Shown here: piece after piece, positions 51,134 through 61,071 of the stretch | How positions within the stretch are numbered: the first letter of the stretch is position 1 | Layout: the number at the start of each line of letters is the position of its first letter | DNA from: Allobosea sp. 67-29 | GTDB taxonomy: Bacteria > Pseudomonadota > Alphaproteobacteria > Rhizobiales > Beijerinckiaceae | DNA length: 64,000 bases | Direction: 5' to 3' | NCBI RefSeq assembly: GCF_001898115.1 | Contig: NZ_MKSQ01000026.1 | Coordinates: 124,001-188,000, forward strand | Program-made: the position numbers and the translations under genes | Notes under the pieces: model-generated | What the model saw: the letters and a program-made list of their open reading frames with translations, nothing else | Told to the model about the DNA's origin: nothing | Databases searched by the model: none

Positions 51134-52447
51134 TCAGCCCTCGGTCACCCGCCGCCAGAAATCCGAGGAGAAGCCGGGGTCGACATGCCTGGCGAAATCG
51201 CGCCATTGCGGGAAGGAAGCCCGGAAGGTCTCGGCCGACATGCGAGCATCCTTGTAGGGATTCACGCGGCCGCCTGCCTCGATCGTGATCCGGTCGAGCT
51301 CCGCCAGCAGAACCTCCGTGCGTGCGCCGCGATTGGGAAAGTCGAGCGTCAGCGTCGCGCCTTCGATCGGAAACGACATCAGCCCCGGCGAGCGCCTGGC
51401 GCCGAAAAGCTTGAGCACCGTCAGGAAGGAGGCTTCCCCGGCGTCGAGCGTCCGGCGCAGCATGTCCTCTACGGCCCGGCGCGCTTCGGCCATGGGAATG
51501 GCGCATTGGAACTGCCTCAGCCCCATCGGACCATAGGCGCGGTTCCAATCCCGGATTCGGTCGAGCGGGTAGAAGAAGGGGCGGTACGGCACCCGCCGCG
51601 GCGCGGCTCCGCGCGGTTGGCTATGGCGGTAGAGCCAGTTGAAGGCGCGCATCGTCGTCCGGTTGATCAGCGCAAAGGGCGGCGTCACCGGAAAGCGCAG
51701 GCTGCGCCCGGCCGATGGCGGCAGGAAGCCGAAATCGGGCGCGTGGTTGGCCCGGAAGAAGACGCCGCGGCCGAGATGACGGCCGCTCGCCAGCGCATCG
51801 ATCCACGCCACCGTATAGTCGTAGGCCGCGTCGGAGGCGGCGGCGAGCGCGAAGAAGCCGTCGAGATCGTCGAAATGCAGGATCTCCTGCTCCATCGCGG
51901 CCGAGCCGATCGGCATCAACTGCAGCGTGACCTGCGTCACCAGCCCGGTCAGCCCGTAGCCTCCGATCGTCGCGGCGAAGAGATCGGCATTGATGTCGGG
52001 CGCGCAGAGCAGGCTGCGGCCGTCGGAGCGCATCAGCTCGAAGGCGCGCACGTGAGAACCAAAGGTGCCGGCCCGGTGATGGTTCTTGCCGTGGACATCG
52101 TTGGCAAGCGCACCGCCGATCGTCACGAAGCTGGTCCCCGGCGTGACCGGAGGGAACCAGCCGGCAGGCACGACGATGTCCAGCAGGCGGTCGAGCATCA
52201 GCCCGGCCTCGCAGGTCAACAGGCCGGTCTCGCGGTCGAAGGCGAGCACCTGGTCGAGACCGCGGGTGTCGAGCAGCGTGCCGCCGCTGTTCAGGCAGGA
52301 ATCCCCGTAGGAGCGCCCGTTGCCGTAGGCGAGCACCGGACCGCGAGAGGCCGCGCCCTGCTCGATCCATGCCGTCGCATCGACGATCTCGCTGCCCTGT
52401 GCAGCGAGGCCTCCCCATGAACGATAGGCGCCCGGCGGCAACGTCAC
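51134..52447 (-). CDS. DprE1-like FAD-linked oxidase
   Basis: A 437-residue PCMH-type FAD oxidase. A GTG at 52445-52447 overlaps the prenyltransferase stop (GTGA) and is the best start. The FAD site includes GNGRSYGDSCLN, TPGTSFVTIGGALANDVHGKNHH and IGGYGLTGLVTQVTLQL, which closely follow decaprenylphosphoryl-ribose 2'-oxidase DprE1. With the coupled UbiA-family gene it should oxidise a polyprenyl-phosphoribose at C2', the first half of epimerisation to arabinose. The DprE2-type reductase is not adjacent; the SDR at 48194 is of a different type. Confidence 0.85.
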   Translation of the reverse strand: MTLPPGAYRSWGGLAAQGSEIVDATAWIEQGAASRGPVLAYGNGRSYGDSCLNSGGTLLDTRGLDQVLAFDRETGLLTCEAGLMLDRLLDIVVPAGWFPPVTPGTSFVTIGGALANDVHGKNHHRAGTFGSHVRAFELMRSDGRSLLCAPDINADLFAATIGGYGLTGLVTQVTLQLMPIGSAAMEQEILHFDDLDGFFALAAASDAAYDYTVAWIDALASGRHLGRGVFFRANHAPDFGFLPPSAGRSLRFPVTPPFALINRTTMRAFNWLYRHSQPRGAAPRRVPYRPFFYPLDRIRDWNRAYGPMGLRQFQCAIPMAEARRAVEDMLRRTLDAGEASFLTVLKLFGARRSPGLMSFPIEGATLTLDFPNRGARTEVLLAELDRITIEAGGRVNPYKDARMSAETFRASFPQWRDFARHVDPGFSSDFWRRVTEG

Positions 52448-53334
52448 GGCAGGACCGTCGCCGCGACCATGATCAGCACGACGATCACCCCCATGACCTG
52501 GCTGCGCCAATCGCGGATCATGAAGACGAGCGGATCGTCAGGCATGCCGCCCCGGCGGGCCAGAAACCAGATTCGCGCCATCTGATAGAGGATGATCGGA
52601 CAGACCAGCCAGATCAGCTTTGGCTGGCTGTAGAGCTGCTTGACATTGGCGCTGTCGACATAAAGCGCCATGATCAGCGCGCAGGTGCAGCCCGATGCCA
52701 TGCCCAGCTGCGAGAGAGCCTCGATGTCCTCGGCGTGATAGCCCCGCCCCGCCTTCTTCAGCCCGGAATGATCCTGCGTCAGGCGCAGCTCGGCATAGCG
52801 CTTCACCAGGGCGAGGCTGAAGAACAGGAACATCGCGAAGGCGAGCAGCCAGGAGGACAGCGGGATCGCGGCGGCGGCGTTGCCGGCGAGAATGCGCAGC
52901 GTATGCATCGCGGCAAGTCCGAGGACGTCGACCAGCAGCTTGCGCTTCAGGACCAGCAGATAGGCCAGTGCGAGAAAGAGATAGGCCAGCAGAGCGAGCA
53001 GGAAGTTCGTCGGCTGCGGCACGAGCGGCACGGTCGAGAACGCGGCGATCAGCAGAATGGGAACGGCGGCGTAGGCCTGCCCCGCGGTGATCTCGCCGGC
53101 AGCGAGCGGGCGCCGGCATTTCGTCGGATGGCGGCGGTCGGCATCGACGTCCTTGATATCGTTGAGCAGGTAGACCGCCGAGGCGATCAGGCTGAAGGCG
53201 ATAAAGGCGATGAAGCCGTGCCAGAGGGCGGCCGGGTCGAAAACATCGTGGTTGAGCAGGATCGGGACGAAGACGAGCCCGTTCTTGAGCCAATGATGGG
53301 GGCGCATCGCCCTGATCATTGCGGTGACGGACAT
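52444..53334 (-). CDS. UbiA-family prenyltransferase, polyprenyl-phosphate phosphoribosyltransferase type
   Basis: About 296 residues, eight or nine helices. GGGGGAG seven bases upstream favours the ATG at 53332-53334; an ATG eleven codons earlier is possible. The metal/substrate motif NDIKDVDADRRHPTKCRRPLAAG is that of DPPR synthase (ubiA of mycobacteria, NoeC-like proteins of rhizobia) rather than of quinone or heme synthesis. The second motif is LRLTQDHSGLKKAGRGYHAED. It should join PRPP to a polyprenyl phosphate. It overlaps the DprE1-like gene, giving a two-step unit for a lipid-linked pentose. Confidence 0.88.
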   Translation of the reverse strand: MSVTAMIRAMRPHHWLKNGLVFVPILLNHDVFDPAALWHGFIAFIAFSLIASAVYLLNDIKDVDADRRHPTKCRRPLAAGEITAGQAYAAVPILLIAAFSTVPLVPQPTNFLLALLAYLFLALAYLLVLKRKLLVDVLGLAAMHTLRILAGNAAAAIPLSSWLLAFAMFLFFSLALVKRYAELRLTQDHSGLKKAGRGYHAEDIEALSQLGMASGCTCALIMALYVDSANVKQLYSQPKLIWLVCPIILYQMARIWFLARRGGMPDDPLVFMIRDWRSQVMGVIVVLIMVAATVLP

Positions 53335-53559
53335 GTCGAGGCTCCCCCGCGCTCCTGCGGTTTCCATGCGCTCCTTGCCGGCAAGGAGTGACGGCCAGAG
53401 ATATCGGCGGGGGGCGTTGTCGGCGAAGAACTCCTAAGCAGGGGTGCACATGCCGCGAAAACAGGCAACGAATTCAAAGCCATGCTTAACGAGAGGCTTC
53501 CCGCCTCCCGTGGCCTCCGCAGGCTGGACGCGGAGCAGCTGGTTGGCCTTGCCGGCGCG

Positions 53560-54444
53560 TCAGGCCTTCGCGGCCGCAGCGGCGGCGTCGATATTGGCGA
53601 CGAGCTCTGCGTCGAGGCCGAGCGAACCGGCCAGGCCCGCCAGGAAATCCTTCTCGGCAGCCGTGTCGGGGTTGATGGCGAGCCGAGCCGCCGCATAGAT
53701 CTGCGTCGCCATTTCCGGTGTTTCGGCAGCTTCGGCGAGCTGGTCGATGGAAGCCGGCGCGGCGAGTTCCCTGGCCAGCCAGTCATGCGCCTCGGCGTCG
53801 AGGCCGGCTTCCTTGAGCCCGCCGAGAATGGCACCGCGCTCCTCGGCGTCGATCGTACCGTCGGCGGCGGCAGCGGCGATCATCGCGCGAATGAAGGTCA
53901 GCGCGGTAGCCTCGGTGGCCGCCTGCGGCTCGAAGCCGGTACCGGCCGGTGCCGGCAGGACCTGTTGCTGGTTGCCGTCGAGCAGAGGCTTGCCCGCCTG
54001 GTAGTTCTGGTAGGCCTTGTAGGCGAGGCCGCCGATCAGAGCGAGGCCGCCGAGCTTGGCGGCCGAGGCCGCGACGGAGCGGCCGGCGCTCGAGCCGAAG
54101 ACGAGCGCGCCGAGGCCGCCGAGCACAGCCGTCGCCAGGGCCGGATTGTTGCTCAAGGCGCCTTTCGCCTGCGCCATCAGGTCGCCCACGCTCTGGCCGC
54201 CGCTCACCTGCCCGAGTGCATCGGCGGCGCCTTGCTGCACGCCGGTCTGCCGAGCCGCGTCGCCCAGGCCCTGCGTGGCCTGGGTCAGGATCTGGCCGGC
54301 AAGCCCCCCGAGTCCGCCCGAACGCTGAACCTGTTCGGCCAGGCCGCCGAGCACGCCGCTCAGACCGCCCTGCTGGCCCGACTGGGCAGCGGCCTGGCTG
54401 CCCGCGTTGACCAGGGCGTCGAGCAGCGATTTGGCGTTGAACAT
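53560..54444 (-). CDS. DUF533/TerB-like protein
   Basis: A 294-residue protein preceded by GAGGAG. Residues 1-100 are Gly/Gln/Ala-rich and low in complexity (VNAGSQAAAQSGQQGGLSGVLGGL). A hydrophobic Gly/Ala stretch follows at about 100-140. The C-terminal 130 residues are a TerB-like helical domain (ALTFIRAMIAAAAADGTIDAEERGAILGGL), which is the DUF533 layout. The acidic loop DGTIDAEE may bind a metal. Function is unknown; family members are widespread inner-membrane-associated proteins. About 230 bases on either side show no gene. Confidence 0.88.
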   Translation of the reverse strand: MFNAKSLLDALVNAGSQAAAQSGQQGGLSGVLGGLAEQVQRSGGLGGLAGQILTQATQGLGDAARQTGVQQGAADALGQVSGGQSVGDLMAQAKGALSNNPALATAVLGGLGALVFGSSAGRSVAASAAKLGGLALIGGLAYKAYQNYQAGKPLLDGNQQQVLPAPAGTGFEPQAATEATALTFIRAMIAAAAADGTIDAEERGAILGGLKEAGLDAEAHDWLARELAAPASIDQLAEAAETPEMATQIYAAARLAINPDTAAEKDFLAGLAGSLGLDAELVANIDAAAAAAKA

Positions 54445-54680
54445 GTCGGTTCTCCTCAGGGGTTCCGGCGGATGGCGGACGCGCTCCGGCCGGATCAGCC
54501 ATGTCATGATGACGCGACGAGGGCGCAGTTTGCACAGCCGCCACGCAATGTCATCGTTAACAATCGGTCACCCGGTTCGCTCGCCGCGAGCTCTCCGGGC
54601 CGCTTTCATCGGCATGTCGGTGCGCCATCCCCGCGCTCTCGAGGGCAACGCTGGACGCGCTGCTGGCGCGGCTCTCGCGG

Positions 54681-55475
54681 CTAGGGACCGAGCTTTCGCA
54701 TGAGCAACGGTGCTCCGACCGCGGGATCCTTGCGCCACTGTCCCTGCTCGAAGATCAGCTCGACGCTATGTCCGCGCCTGGCGATCAGCGAAAGGCGCCC
54801 TGCGGCATAATGCCAGCCGGCGGGGTCGAAGATCGCCAGCCCCGTGTCCCGGCACGGGCCGTCGAATCCGGCCGTTCCGTCGCGTCCACCGGCCGACGGG
54901 GACAGGACCAGGCGGCACGCCTCGCGGTTCTGCTGCCGCATCAGCTGGTAGCGGCCGGGCAGCGTGGCCGCAGCCGGGGCGCGTGCCGGATCGACCGGCG
55001 TCGGCCTTTGGGCCGCATCGGCGGCCCGGTCCTGCAGAACGCGGACCGTAGCACGGGGACGGCCCTTGCCGGTCAGCCGATAGGGCTTTCCGTCGCTGCC
55101 CTTGCCGTCGAGGCCGGCTGCCGGCGTGCCGCTCCCGAAGCTGACGAGCGCCATGCCGCCGGTTTCCAGCAATTGCGGCAGGCCGGCCGGCGACAGGTTC
55201 CAGGCCGTCGCCGTATCGAGGATCGGCAGGGCGCGCCGGCATGTCGCTGGAAAGCGAAGCTGACGCAGGTTGCCCTTGGCCTCCGCGCCAAAGGTCACCG
55301 TGCAACTGCGCGGCGCATCGGCAAGCGAAAGCTCCCAGGCACCGAGCCAGCGCCTGATCGCCTCCGGCTCCCTGTTCGCGCCGCGCGAAGGCGGCACCGC
55401 CTGCCCGGCTGCCGGCAGAACGCCGGCGCCGAGCAGCAGAAGCGGCAGCAGCCGGCGGATCAGCCCTGCTTCCAT
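54681..55475 (-). CDS. Tandem AprI/Inh-domain (metalloprotease inhibitor-like) protein
   Basis: A 264-residue secreted protein. The ATG at 55473-55475 overlaps the end of the dehydrogenase gene by 16 bases and gives a signal peptide (LLPLLLLGAGVLPAAGQA). Two AprI/Inh-type barrel domains are visible. The first is LGAWELSLADAPRSCTVTFG, ending around VSFGSG. The second is LPGRYQLMRQQNREACRLVL, ending EQGQWRK. Each has the Cys pair placed to form the family disulfide. Inh proteins block secreted serralysin-type proteases in the periplasm and are normally one domain (about 120 residues), so this is a double form. Confidence 0.78.
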   Translation of the reverse strand: MEAGLIRRLLPLLLLGAGVLPAAGQAVPPSRGANREPEAIRRWLGAWELSLADAPRSCTVTFGAEAKGNLRQLRFPATCRRALPILDTATAWNLSPAGLPQLLETGGMALVSFGSGTPAAGLDGKGSDGKPYRLTGKGRPRATVRVLQDRAADAAQRPTPVDPARAPAAATLPGRYQLMRQQNREACRLVLSPSAGGRDGTAGFDGPCRDTGLAIFDPAGWHYAAGRLSLIARRGHSVELIFEQGQWRKDPAVGAPLLMRKLGP

Positions 55476-56434
55476 GGCGTCTCCGACACGGGCGTCAGCG
55501 GCCCCTTGCCATCGAACCATGAAGCCAGGTTGTCGACCAGAAGCTGGCCCATCGCCTCGCGGGTGTGGACCGAGGCCGAGCCGACATGGGGCAGCAGCAC
55601 GGCGTGCTCGATCGCGATCAGCTCGGCCGGGACCCGCGGCTCGTCCTCGAACACGTCGAGACCGGCCGAAAGGATCGTCCCGTCCTGCAGGGCCTTGATC
55701 AGCGCCTGCTCGTCGACCACCGTGCCGCGGCCGACATTGACGAGAATGCCCTTGGGGCCGAGCGCCTTCAGCACCTCGGCATTGATGATGTGATGGGTCG
55801 AGGCGCCGCCGGGCGCGACCGAGATCAGCGTGTCGACATCGGCGGCCATGTCCACCAGCGAAGGGTAGTAGCGATAGGCCACATCTTCCTGGCGGGTGCG
55901 ACCATGATAGACCACCGGCAGGCCGAAAGCCTCGATGCGCTGCGCCACTGCCTTGCCGATGCGGCCGAGACCGACGATGCCGACCTTGCGGCCGCGCAGC
56001 GAGGTGGTGAGCGGATAATTGCCCTGCAGCCACTTGCCCGCGCGCAGATAGCGATCGACCTGCGGCAGCTGGCGCACCGTGGCGATCAGCAGGCCCAGCG
56101 CCAGGTCCGCGACCTCGTCCGTCAGCACGTCCGGCGTATTGGTGACGACGAGGCCACGCCGTCCGGCTTCGGCCGCATCGACATGATCGTAGCCGACGCC
56201 GAAGCTGGAGACGATCTCGAGCTTCGGCAGCGCATCGAACAACGCGGCGTCCACCCGGTTATGCCCGCCGCCGGCGGCGACGCCGCGCACGCGGGCAGAG
56301 ACATCGCGCAGCAGGGCGCTGCGATCCGGCGCCTTCCAGAGTTCGTGGACGACGAAGCGGGCCTTCAGCTGATCGGCGGCGTACGCCATCAGCGGGCCGG
56401 TCATAATGATCTCGGTTCGGTCGGAGGCTGTCAT
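55460..56434 (-). CDS. D-isomer-specific 2-hydroxyacid dehydrogenase
   Basis: About 324 residues. AGGA six bases upstream supports the ATG at 56432-56434; the frame opens five codons earlier. The NAD loop is GLGRIG (160-165 counted from the longer start). Catalytic Arg (VNVGRGTVVDE), Glu (DVFEDEP) and His (LPHVGSAS) are all present. It belongs to the GhrB/glyoxylate-hydroxypyruvate reductase side of the family. It lies next to the FadR-type regulator and sugar transporter and could serve sugar-acid catabolism. It is co-directional with, and overlaps, the inhibitor-like gene. Confidence 0.92.
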   Translation of the reverse strand: MTASDRTEIIMTGPLMAYAADQLKARFVVHELWKAPDRSALLRDVSARVRGVAAGGGHNRVDAALFDALPKLEIVSSFGVGYDHVDAAEAGRRGLVVTNTPDVLTDEVADLALGLLIATVRQLPQVDRYLRAGKWLQGNYPLTTSLRGRKVGIVGLGRIGKAVAQRIEAFGLPVVYHGRTRQEDVAYRYYPSLVDMAADVDTLISVAPGGASTHHIINAEVLKALGPKGILVNVGRGTVVDEQALIKALQDGTILSAGLDVFEDEPRVPAELIAIEHAVLLPHVGSASVHTREAMGQLLVDNLASWFDGKGPLTPVSETPWKQG

Positions 56435-56563
56435 CCTGGTCCTGTCCATATCCGTCGTTGCGATGATTCGTGTCTTATGAAACGATTGAAACCATATGCC
56501 GTATAGGGCGCGAAACAGCGATCCGCCTTGAAAACGGCACCGCTGCTTCGCGCGGCAGCCTCG

Positions 56564-57337
56564 TCATTTAGTATGATTTATTCGGGCAATTTTGTCGGGC
56601 TCGCCTTGAACGACATTCACCGATGCCAGCGTGGTGTTCAAGCTGTCGATGACCAGACCCGTCATGCGGACCGCAGCGAGATCGCCGTCCCGATCGATGA
56701 TCGCGAGCAGGATGTTCTCATGGTCGGGCAGCGAATCCGCGAAGGCTTCGTCATCGCCCTTCTTCAGCACGAGCGACCATTGCAGCGTCGCGATGACGGC
56801 GCTCGCCAGACATTGCAGCGGCGCGTTCTGGGAGGCGGCGAAGATCGCTTCGTGAAAGGCGAGATCGCCGCGCACGCAAGGGTCCGAATAGGGGGGATTG
56901 TCGGTCATCGCGCGCAGGGCGGCCTCGATGCGGGCGATGTCGGCCGCGGTGCGGCGCTGGGCCGCCAGGCGCGCGACGCTGGGCTCGACGAAACGACGTA
57001 ACTCGAAGAGATCACGGATGAATTTCTCGTTCGGATCGGCCTCGAAATGCCAGGCGAGAACATCGGTGTCGAGCAGGTTCCAGCGCTCGCGCGGCGCGGC
57101 CCGCGTACCGCTCTTGGGGCGGGCCTCGACAAGCCCCTTGGCCGTCAGGATTTTGACGGCCTCGCGATAGGCGGTGCGCGAGACCGAGATGTCGGCGCGC
57201 AGATCGTCCTCGTTCGGCAGCAAGGCGCCGGCTCCGATATCGCCGCTGATAATGGCGACCGCCAGCTTCTGGGCGACCTGGCCGAAGAGACGGTCGGGAT
57301 TCAATGTCGTCGGCCGCGAGAAATCGCGCACCCGCAT
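56564..57337 (-). CDS. GntR/FadR family regulator
   Basis: A 257-residue repressor-type protein from the ATG at 57335-57337 (AGGAAGGGG upstream). The winged HTH is LPNEDDLRADISVSRTAYREAVKILTAKGLVEARPKSGT. The all-helical FCD domain follows, with its metal or ligand His/Asp set in DLAFHEAIFAAS and PDHENILLAI. FCD regulators usually sense a sugar acid or other organic acid. It is divergent from the ABC importer operon at 57568 and probably controls both that operon and the dehydrogenase downstream. Confidence 0.93.
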   Translation of the reverse strand: MRVRDFSRPTTLNPDRLFGQVAQKLAVAIISGDIGAGALLPNEDDLRADISVSRTAYREAVKILTAKGLVEARPKSGTRAAPRERWNLLDTDVLAWHFEADPNEKFIRDLFELRRFVEPSVARLAAQRRTAADIARIEAALRAMTDNPPYSDPCVRGDLAFHEAIFAASQNAPLQCLASAVIATLQWSLVLKKGDDEAFADSLPDHENILLAIIDRDGDLAAVRMTGLVIDSLNTTLASVNVVQGEPDKIARINHTK

Positions 57338-57567
57338 GGATCGCCCCTTCCTCTCGCCGTGCGGCAATTGCGCGTTTCCCTGGTCCCGTTCCCGGCTTGC
57401 TCCTGCTTGACAGCTCTCCGGGTATCGTATGACTTTATCGCAGACGCACGGGGATACAACCGCCGGCATGGCGGCGCCCCGGCATCAGTCGGTCACGAGA
57501 AGCCGATATCAAGACAGGCGCCCGCGCGACGGCGGGCGTCCGAGGGAACGGTAGCAGGGAGGATGGG

Positions 57568-58635
<1,068 letters not shown>

Positions 58636-58742
58636 GTCGACGCATCGCCCGCTGGCCGGGCGATGCCCCAGTTGCGGCGACAACCACGCATGACGGGGGT
58701 CCGATGCAGGCCCGCGCAGCTTTTACGGAGGAGATCACGATC

Positions 58743-60047
58743 ATGGGTATTTCGAGACGCGATGTACTGATCGGCGGCGCAGGGCTTGCCGCCGGCGCAG
58801 GCCTGCCCCTCGGCTCCGCCTTCGCGCAGGCCAATATCGAGAAGGGCGCGACGCTGCGCGTGCTGCGCCCGACGAAGTTCGTCGACCTCGACCAGAAGGT
58901 CTTCGACGAGAACACGGAAGCATTCACCAAGGCGACCGGCGTCCAGGTCAAGGTCGACTATGCGGGCTGGGAAGATCTTCGCCCGCAGACGGCGGTGACG
59001 GCCAATACCGGTGCGGGCCCCGACGTCGTCGTCGGATGGGCGGACGATCCGCACATCTTCTCGGACAAGCTCATCGATCTGACGGAGCTGGCCGAGGATC
59101 TCGGCAAGAAGGGCGGCGGCTGGTACCCGATCGCCGAGAAATACGGCAAGAAGGACAAGACCAACCAGTGGGTCTCGATCCCGATGGGTGCCTCGGGCGG
59201 ACCTGCAGTCTACCGCGAGTCCTGGGTCAAGGAGGCCGGCTTCGACACCTTCCCGAAGGATCTCGACGGCTTCCTGAAGCTCTGCCGCAAGCTCAAGGAG
59301 AACGGCCACCCCGCCGGCTTCGCGCTCGGCAACGCGGTGGGCGACGGCAACTCCTTCTGCAACTGGCTCGTCTGGACCCATGGCGGCTACATGGTCGACG
59401 AGAACAACAAGGTCGCGATCAACTCCAAGGAGACGATCGAGGCGCTCAAATACGGCAAGGCGCTCTACGAGACCTTCATCCCCGGCACGCTCTCCTGGCT
59501 CGACATCAGCAACAACAAGGCGCTGACGGCGGGCGAGATCGGCGTCACGCAGAACGGCGTCTCGCTCTACTTCTCGATCAAGAACTCGAAGGACGAGAAG
59601 ATCGCGGCGATCGGCAAGGACCTGAACCATTCCACCATGCCGATCGGCCCGCTCGGGCGGCCCTCGGAGCCGGCGCTGATCATCAACGCCATGATCTTCA
59701 AGCACACCAAGTTCCCGAACGCCGCCAAGGCCTATCTGCGCTTCATGATGGAGCGGGAGAACTACGACAAGTGGCTGACCGCGAGTTCCGGCTACTGGAC
59801 ACAGCCCCTGAAGGGCTATGCCGACAGCAAGGTCTGGTCCAGCGATCCCAAGATCACGATCTATCGCGATACCTGGGAGCGGGCGCTCTGGAGCGGGTAC
59901 AAGGGCTCGATCAACGAGGCCGCCGGCACCGTGAACGCCGAATATGTCGTGGTCCAGATGGTCGCCTCCGTCTGCTCCGGCCAGGCGACGGCGGAGGAAG
60001 CGGCCAAGGAAGCCGAGCGCCGCGCCAAGCGCTACTACCGGACCTGA
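58743..60047 (+). CDS. Sugar ABC importer substrate-binding protein, Tat-exported
   Basis: A 434-residue family 1 solute-binding protein. GGAGGAG eight bases upstream fixes the ATG at 58743. The signal has a twin-arginine motif, SRRDVLIGGAGLAAGAG, and cleavage after AFA. Periplasmic folds are indicated by ATGVQVKVDYAGWEDLRPQ, AGPDVVVGWADDPHIF and the late GYWTQPLKGYADSKVW. Substrate is probably a mono- or oligosaccharide or a polyol. The gene order ATPase, binding protein, permease, permease matches an operon with a high-level binding protein. Confidence 0.93.
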   Translation: MGISRRDVLIGGAGLAAGAGLPLGSAFAQANIEKGATLRVLRPTKFVDLDQKVFDENTEAFTKATGVQVKVDYAGWEDLRPQTAVTANTGAGPDVVVGWADDPHIFSDKLIDLTELAEDLGKKGGGWYPIAEKYGKKDKTNQWVSIPMGASGGPAVYRESWVKEAGFDTFPKDLDGFLKLCRKLKENGHPAGFALGNAVGDGNSFCNWLVWTHGGYMVDENNKVAINSKETIEALKYGKALYETFIPGTLSWLDISNNKALTAGEIGVTQNGVSLYFSIKNSKDEKIAAIGKDLNHSTMPIGPLGRPSEPALIINAMIFKHTKFPNAAKAYLRFMMERENYDKWLTASSGYWTQPLKGYADSKVWSSDPKITIYRDTWERALWSGYKGSINEAAGTVNAEYVVVQMVASVCSGQATAEEAAKEAERRAKRYYRT

Positions 60048-60114
60048 TCCGGACTCCACATGGCCGCCGGCTTGCCCGGCGGCCACCGACAGCCGACCCC
60101 AACGCGAGGGCGCC

Positions 60115-61071
60115 ATGGCCGTTGCTGCCGCCGAATCGCGAACCGTCCACAGCCCGCAGCAAAGCTGGCTGGTGCGCCTGTTCGACCATAAGCCGTTCCT
60201 GATCTTTGTGTGCCTGCTGCCCGCAGCAGCCTTCCTGCTGATCTTCCTCAGCTATCCGCTGGGCCTGGGGATCTGGCTCGCCTTCACCGATACGCGTATC
60301 GGCCGGGTCGGGCATTTCATCGGCCTCGAGAACTTCGAGTCGCTCTGGTACGATCGGGTGTTCATCACCTCGGTCTGGAACACGCTGCTCTACACGGCCG
60401 CGGCGACGGCGGGGAAGTTCGCGCTCGGCCTGTGGCTGGCGCTGCTGCTCAATAACCATCTGCCGTTCAAGTCGCTGCTGCGGGCGATCATCCTGGTCCC
60501 GTGGATCGTGCCGACGGTGCTCTCGGCCATCGCCTTCTGGTGGATCTACGACCCGCAGTTCTCGATCATCTCCTACGTGCTGGTCGACGTGCTCGGCTGG
60601 CGCGACACCTATATCGACTTCCTGGGCCAGCCCTGGGCGGCGCGCTGGTCGCTGATCGCAGCCAACATCTGGCGCGGCATCCCCTTCGTCGCGATCAGCC
60701 TGCTTGCCGGCCTGCAGACGATCTCACCCTCGCTCTATGAGGCTGCGATGCTCGACGGCGCCAATGCCTGGCAGCGCTTCCGGCATGTGACGCTGCCGAT
60801 GCTGATGCCGATCCTGGCGGTGGTGCTGACCTTCTCGGTGCTGTTCACCTTCACCGACTTCCAGCTCGTCTATGCCATCACCCGCGGCGGCCCGGTCAAC
60901 GCCACCCATCTGATGGCGACGCTCGCCTTCCAGCGCGGCATCCCCGGCGGGCAGCTCGGCGAGGGCGCGGCGATCGCCGTGGCGATGATCCCGTTCCTCG
61001 TGATGGCGACGCTGTTCAGCTATTTCGGCCTCGCCCGTCGCAAATGGCAGCAGGGGGAAGACAATGACTGA
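60115..61071 (+). CDS. Sugar ABC importer permease 1 (UgpA/MalF type)
   Basis: A 318-residue permease with six hydrophobic segments. The EAA loop is YEAAMLDGANAWQRFRHVTLPML, and the CUT1 motifs GLGIWLAFTDTRIG and FRHVTLPMLMPILAVV are typical. It starts 67 bases after the binding-protein gene. Its last eight bases overlap permease 2. Confidence 0.94.
   Translation: MAVAAAESRTVHSPQQSWLVRLFDHKPFLIFVCLLPAAAFLLIFLSYPLGLGIWLAFTDTRIGRVGHFIGLENFESLWYDRVFITSVWNTLLYTAAATAGKFALGLWLALLLNNHLPFKSLLRAIILVPWIVPTVLSAIAFWWIYDPQFSIISYVLVDVLGWRDTYIDFLGQPWAARWSLIAANIWRGIPFVAISLLAGLQTISPSLYEAAMLDGANAWQRFRHVTLPMLMPILAVVLTFSVLFTFTDFQLVYAITRGGPVNATHLMATLAFQRGIPGGQLGEGAAIAVAMIPFLVMATLFSYFGLARRKWQQGEDND

Noticed and set aside
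54681..56033. 450-residue protein formed by joining the inhibitor frame with an upstream extension
   Set aside because: The upstream 186 codons are the antisense-free alternative frame of the hydroxyacid dehydrogenase. A signal peptide begins exactly at 55475.
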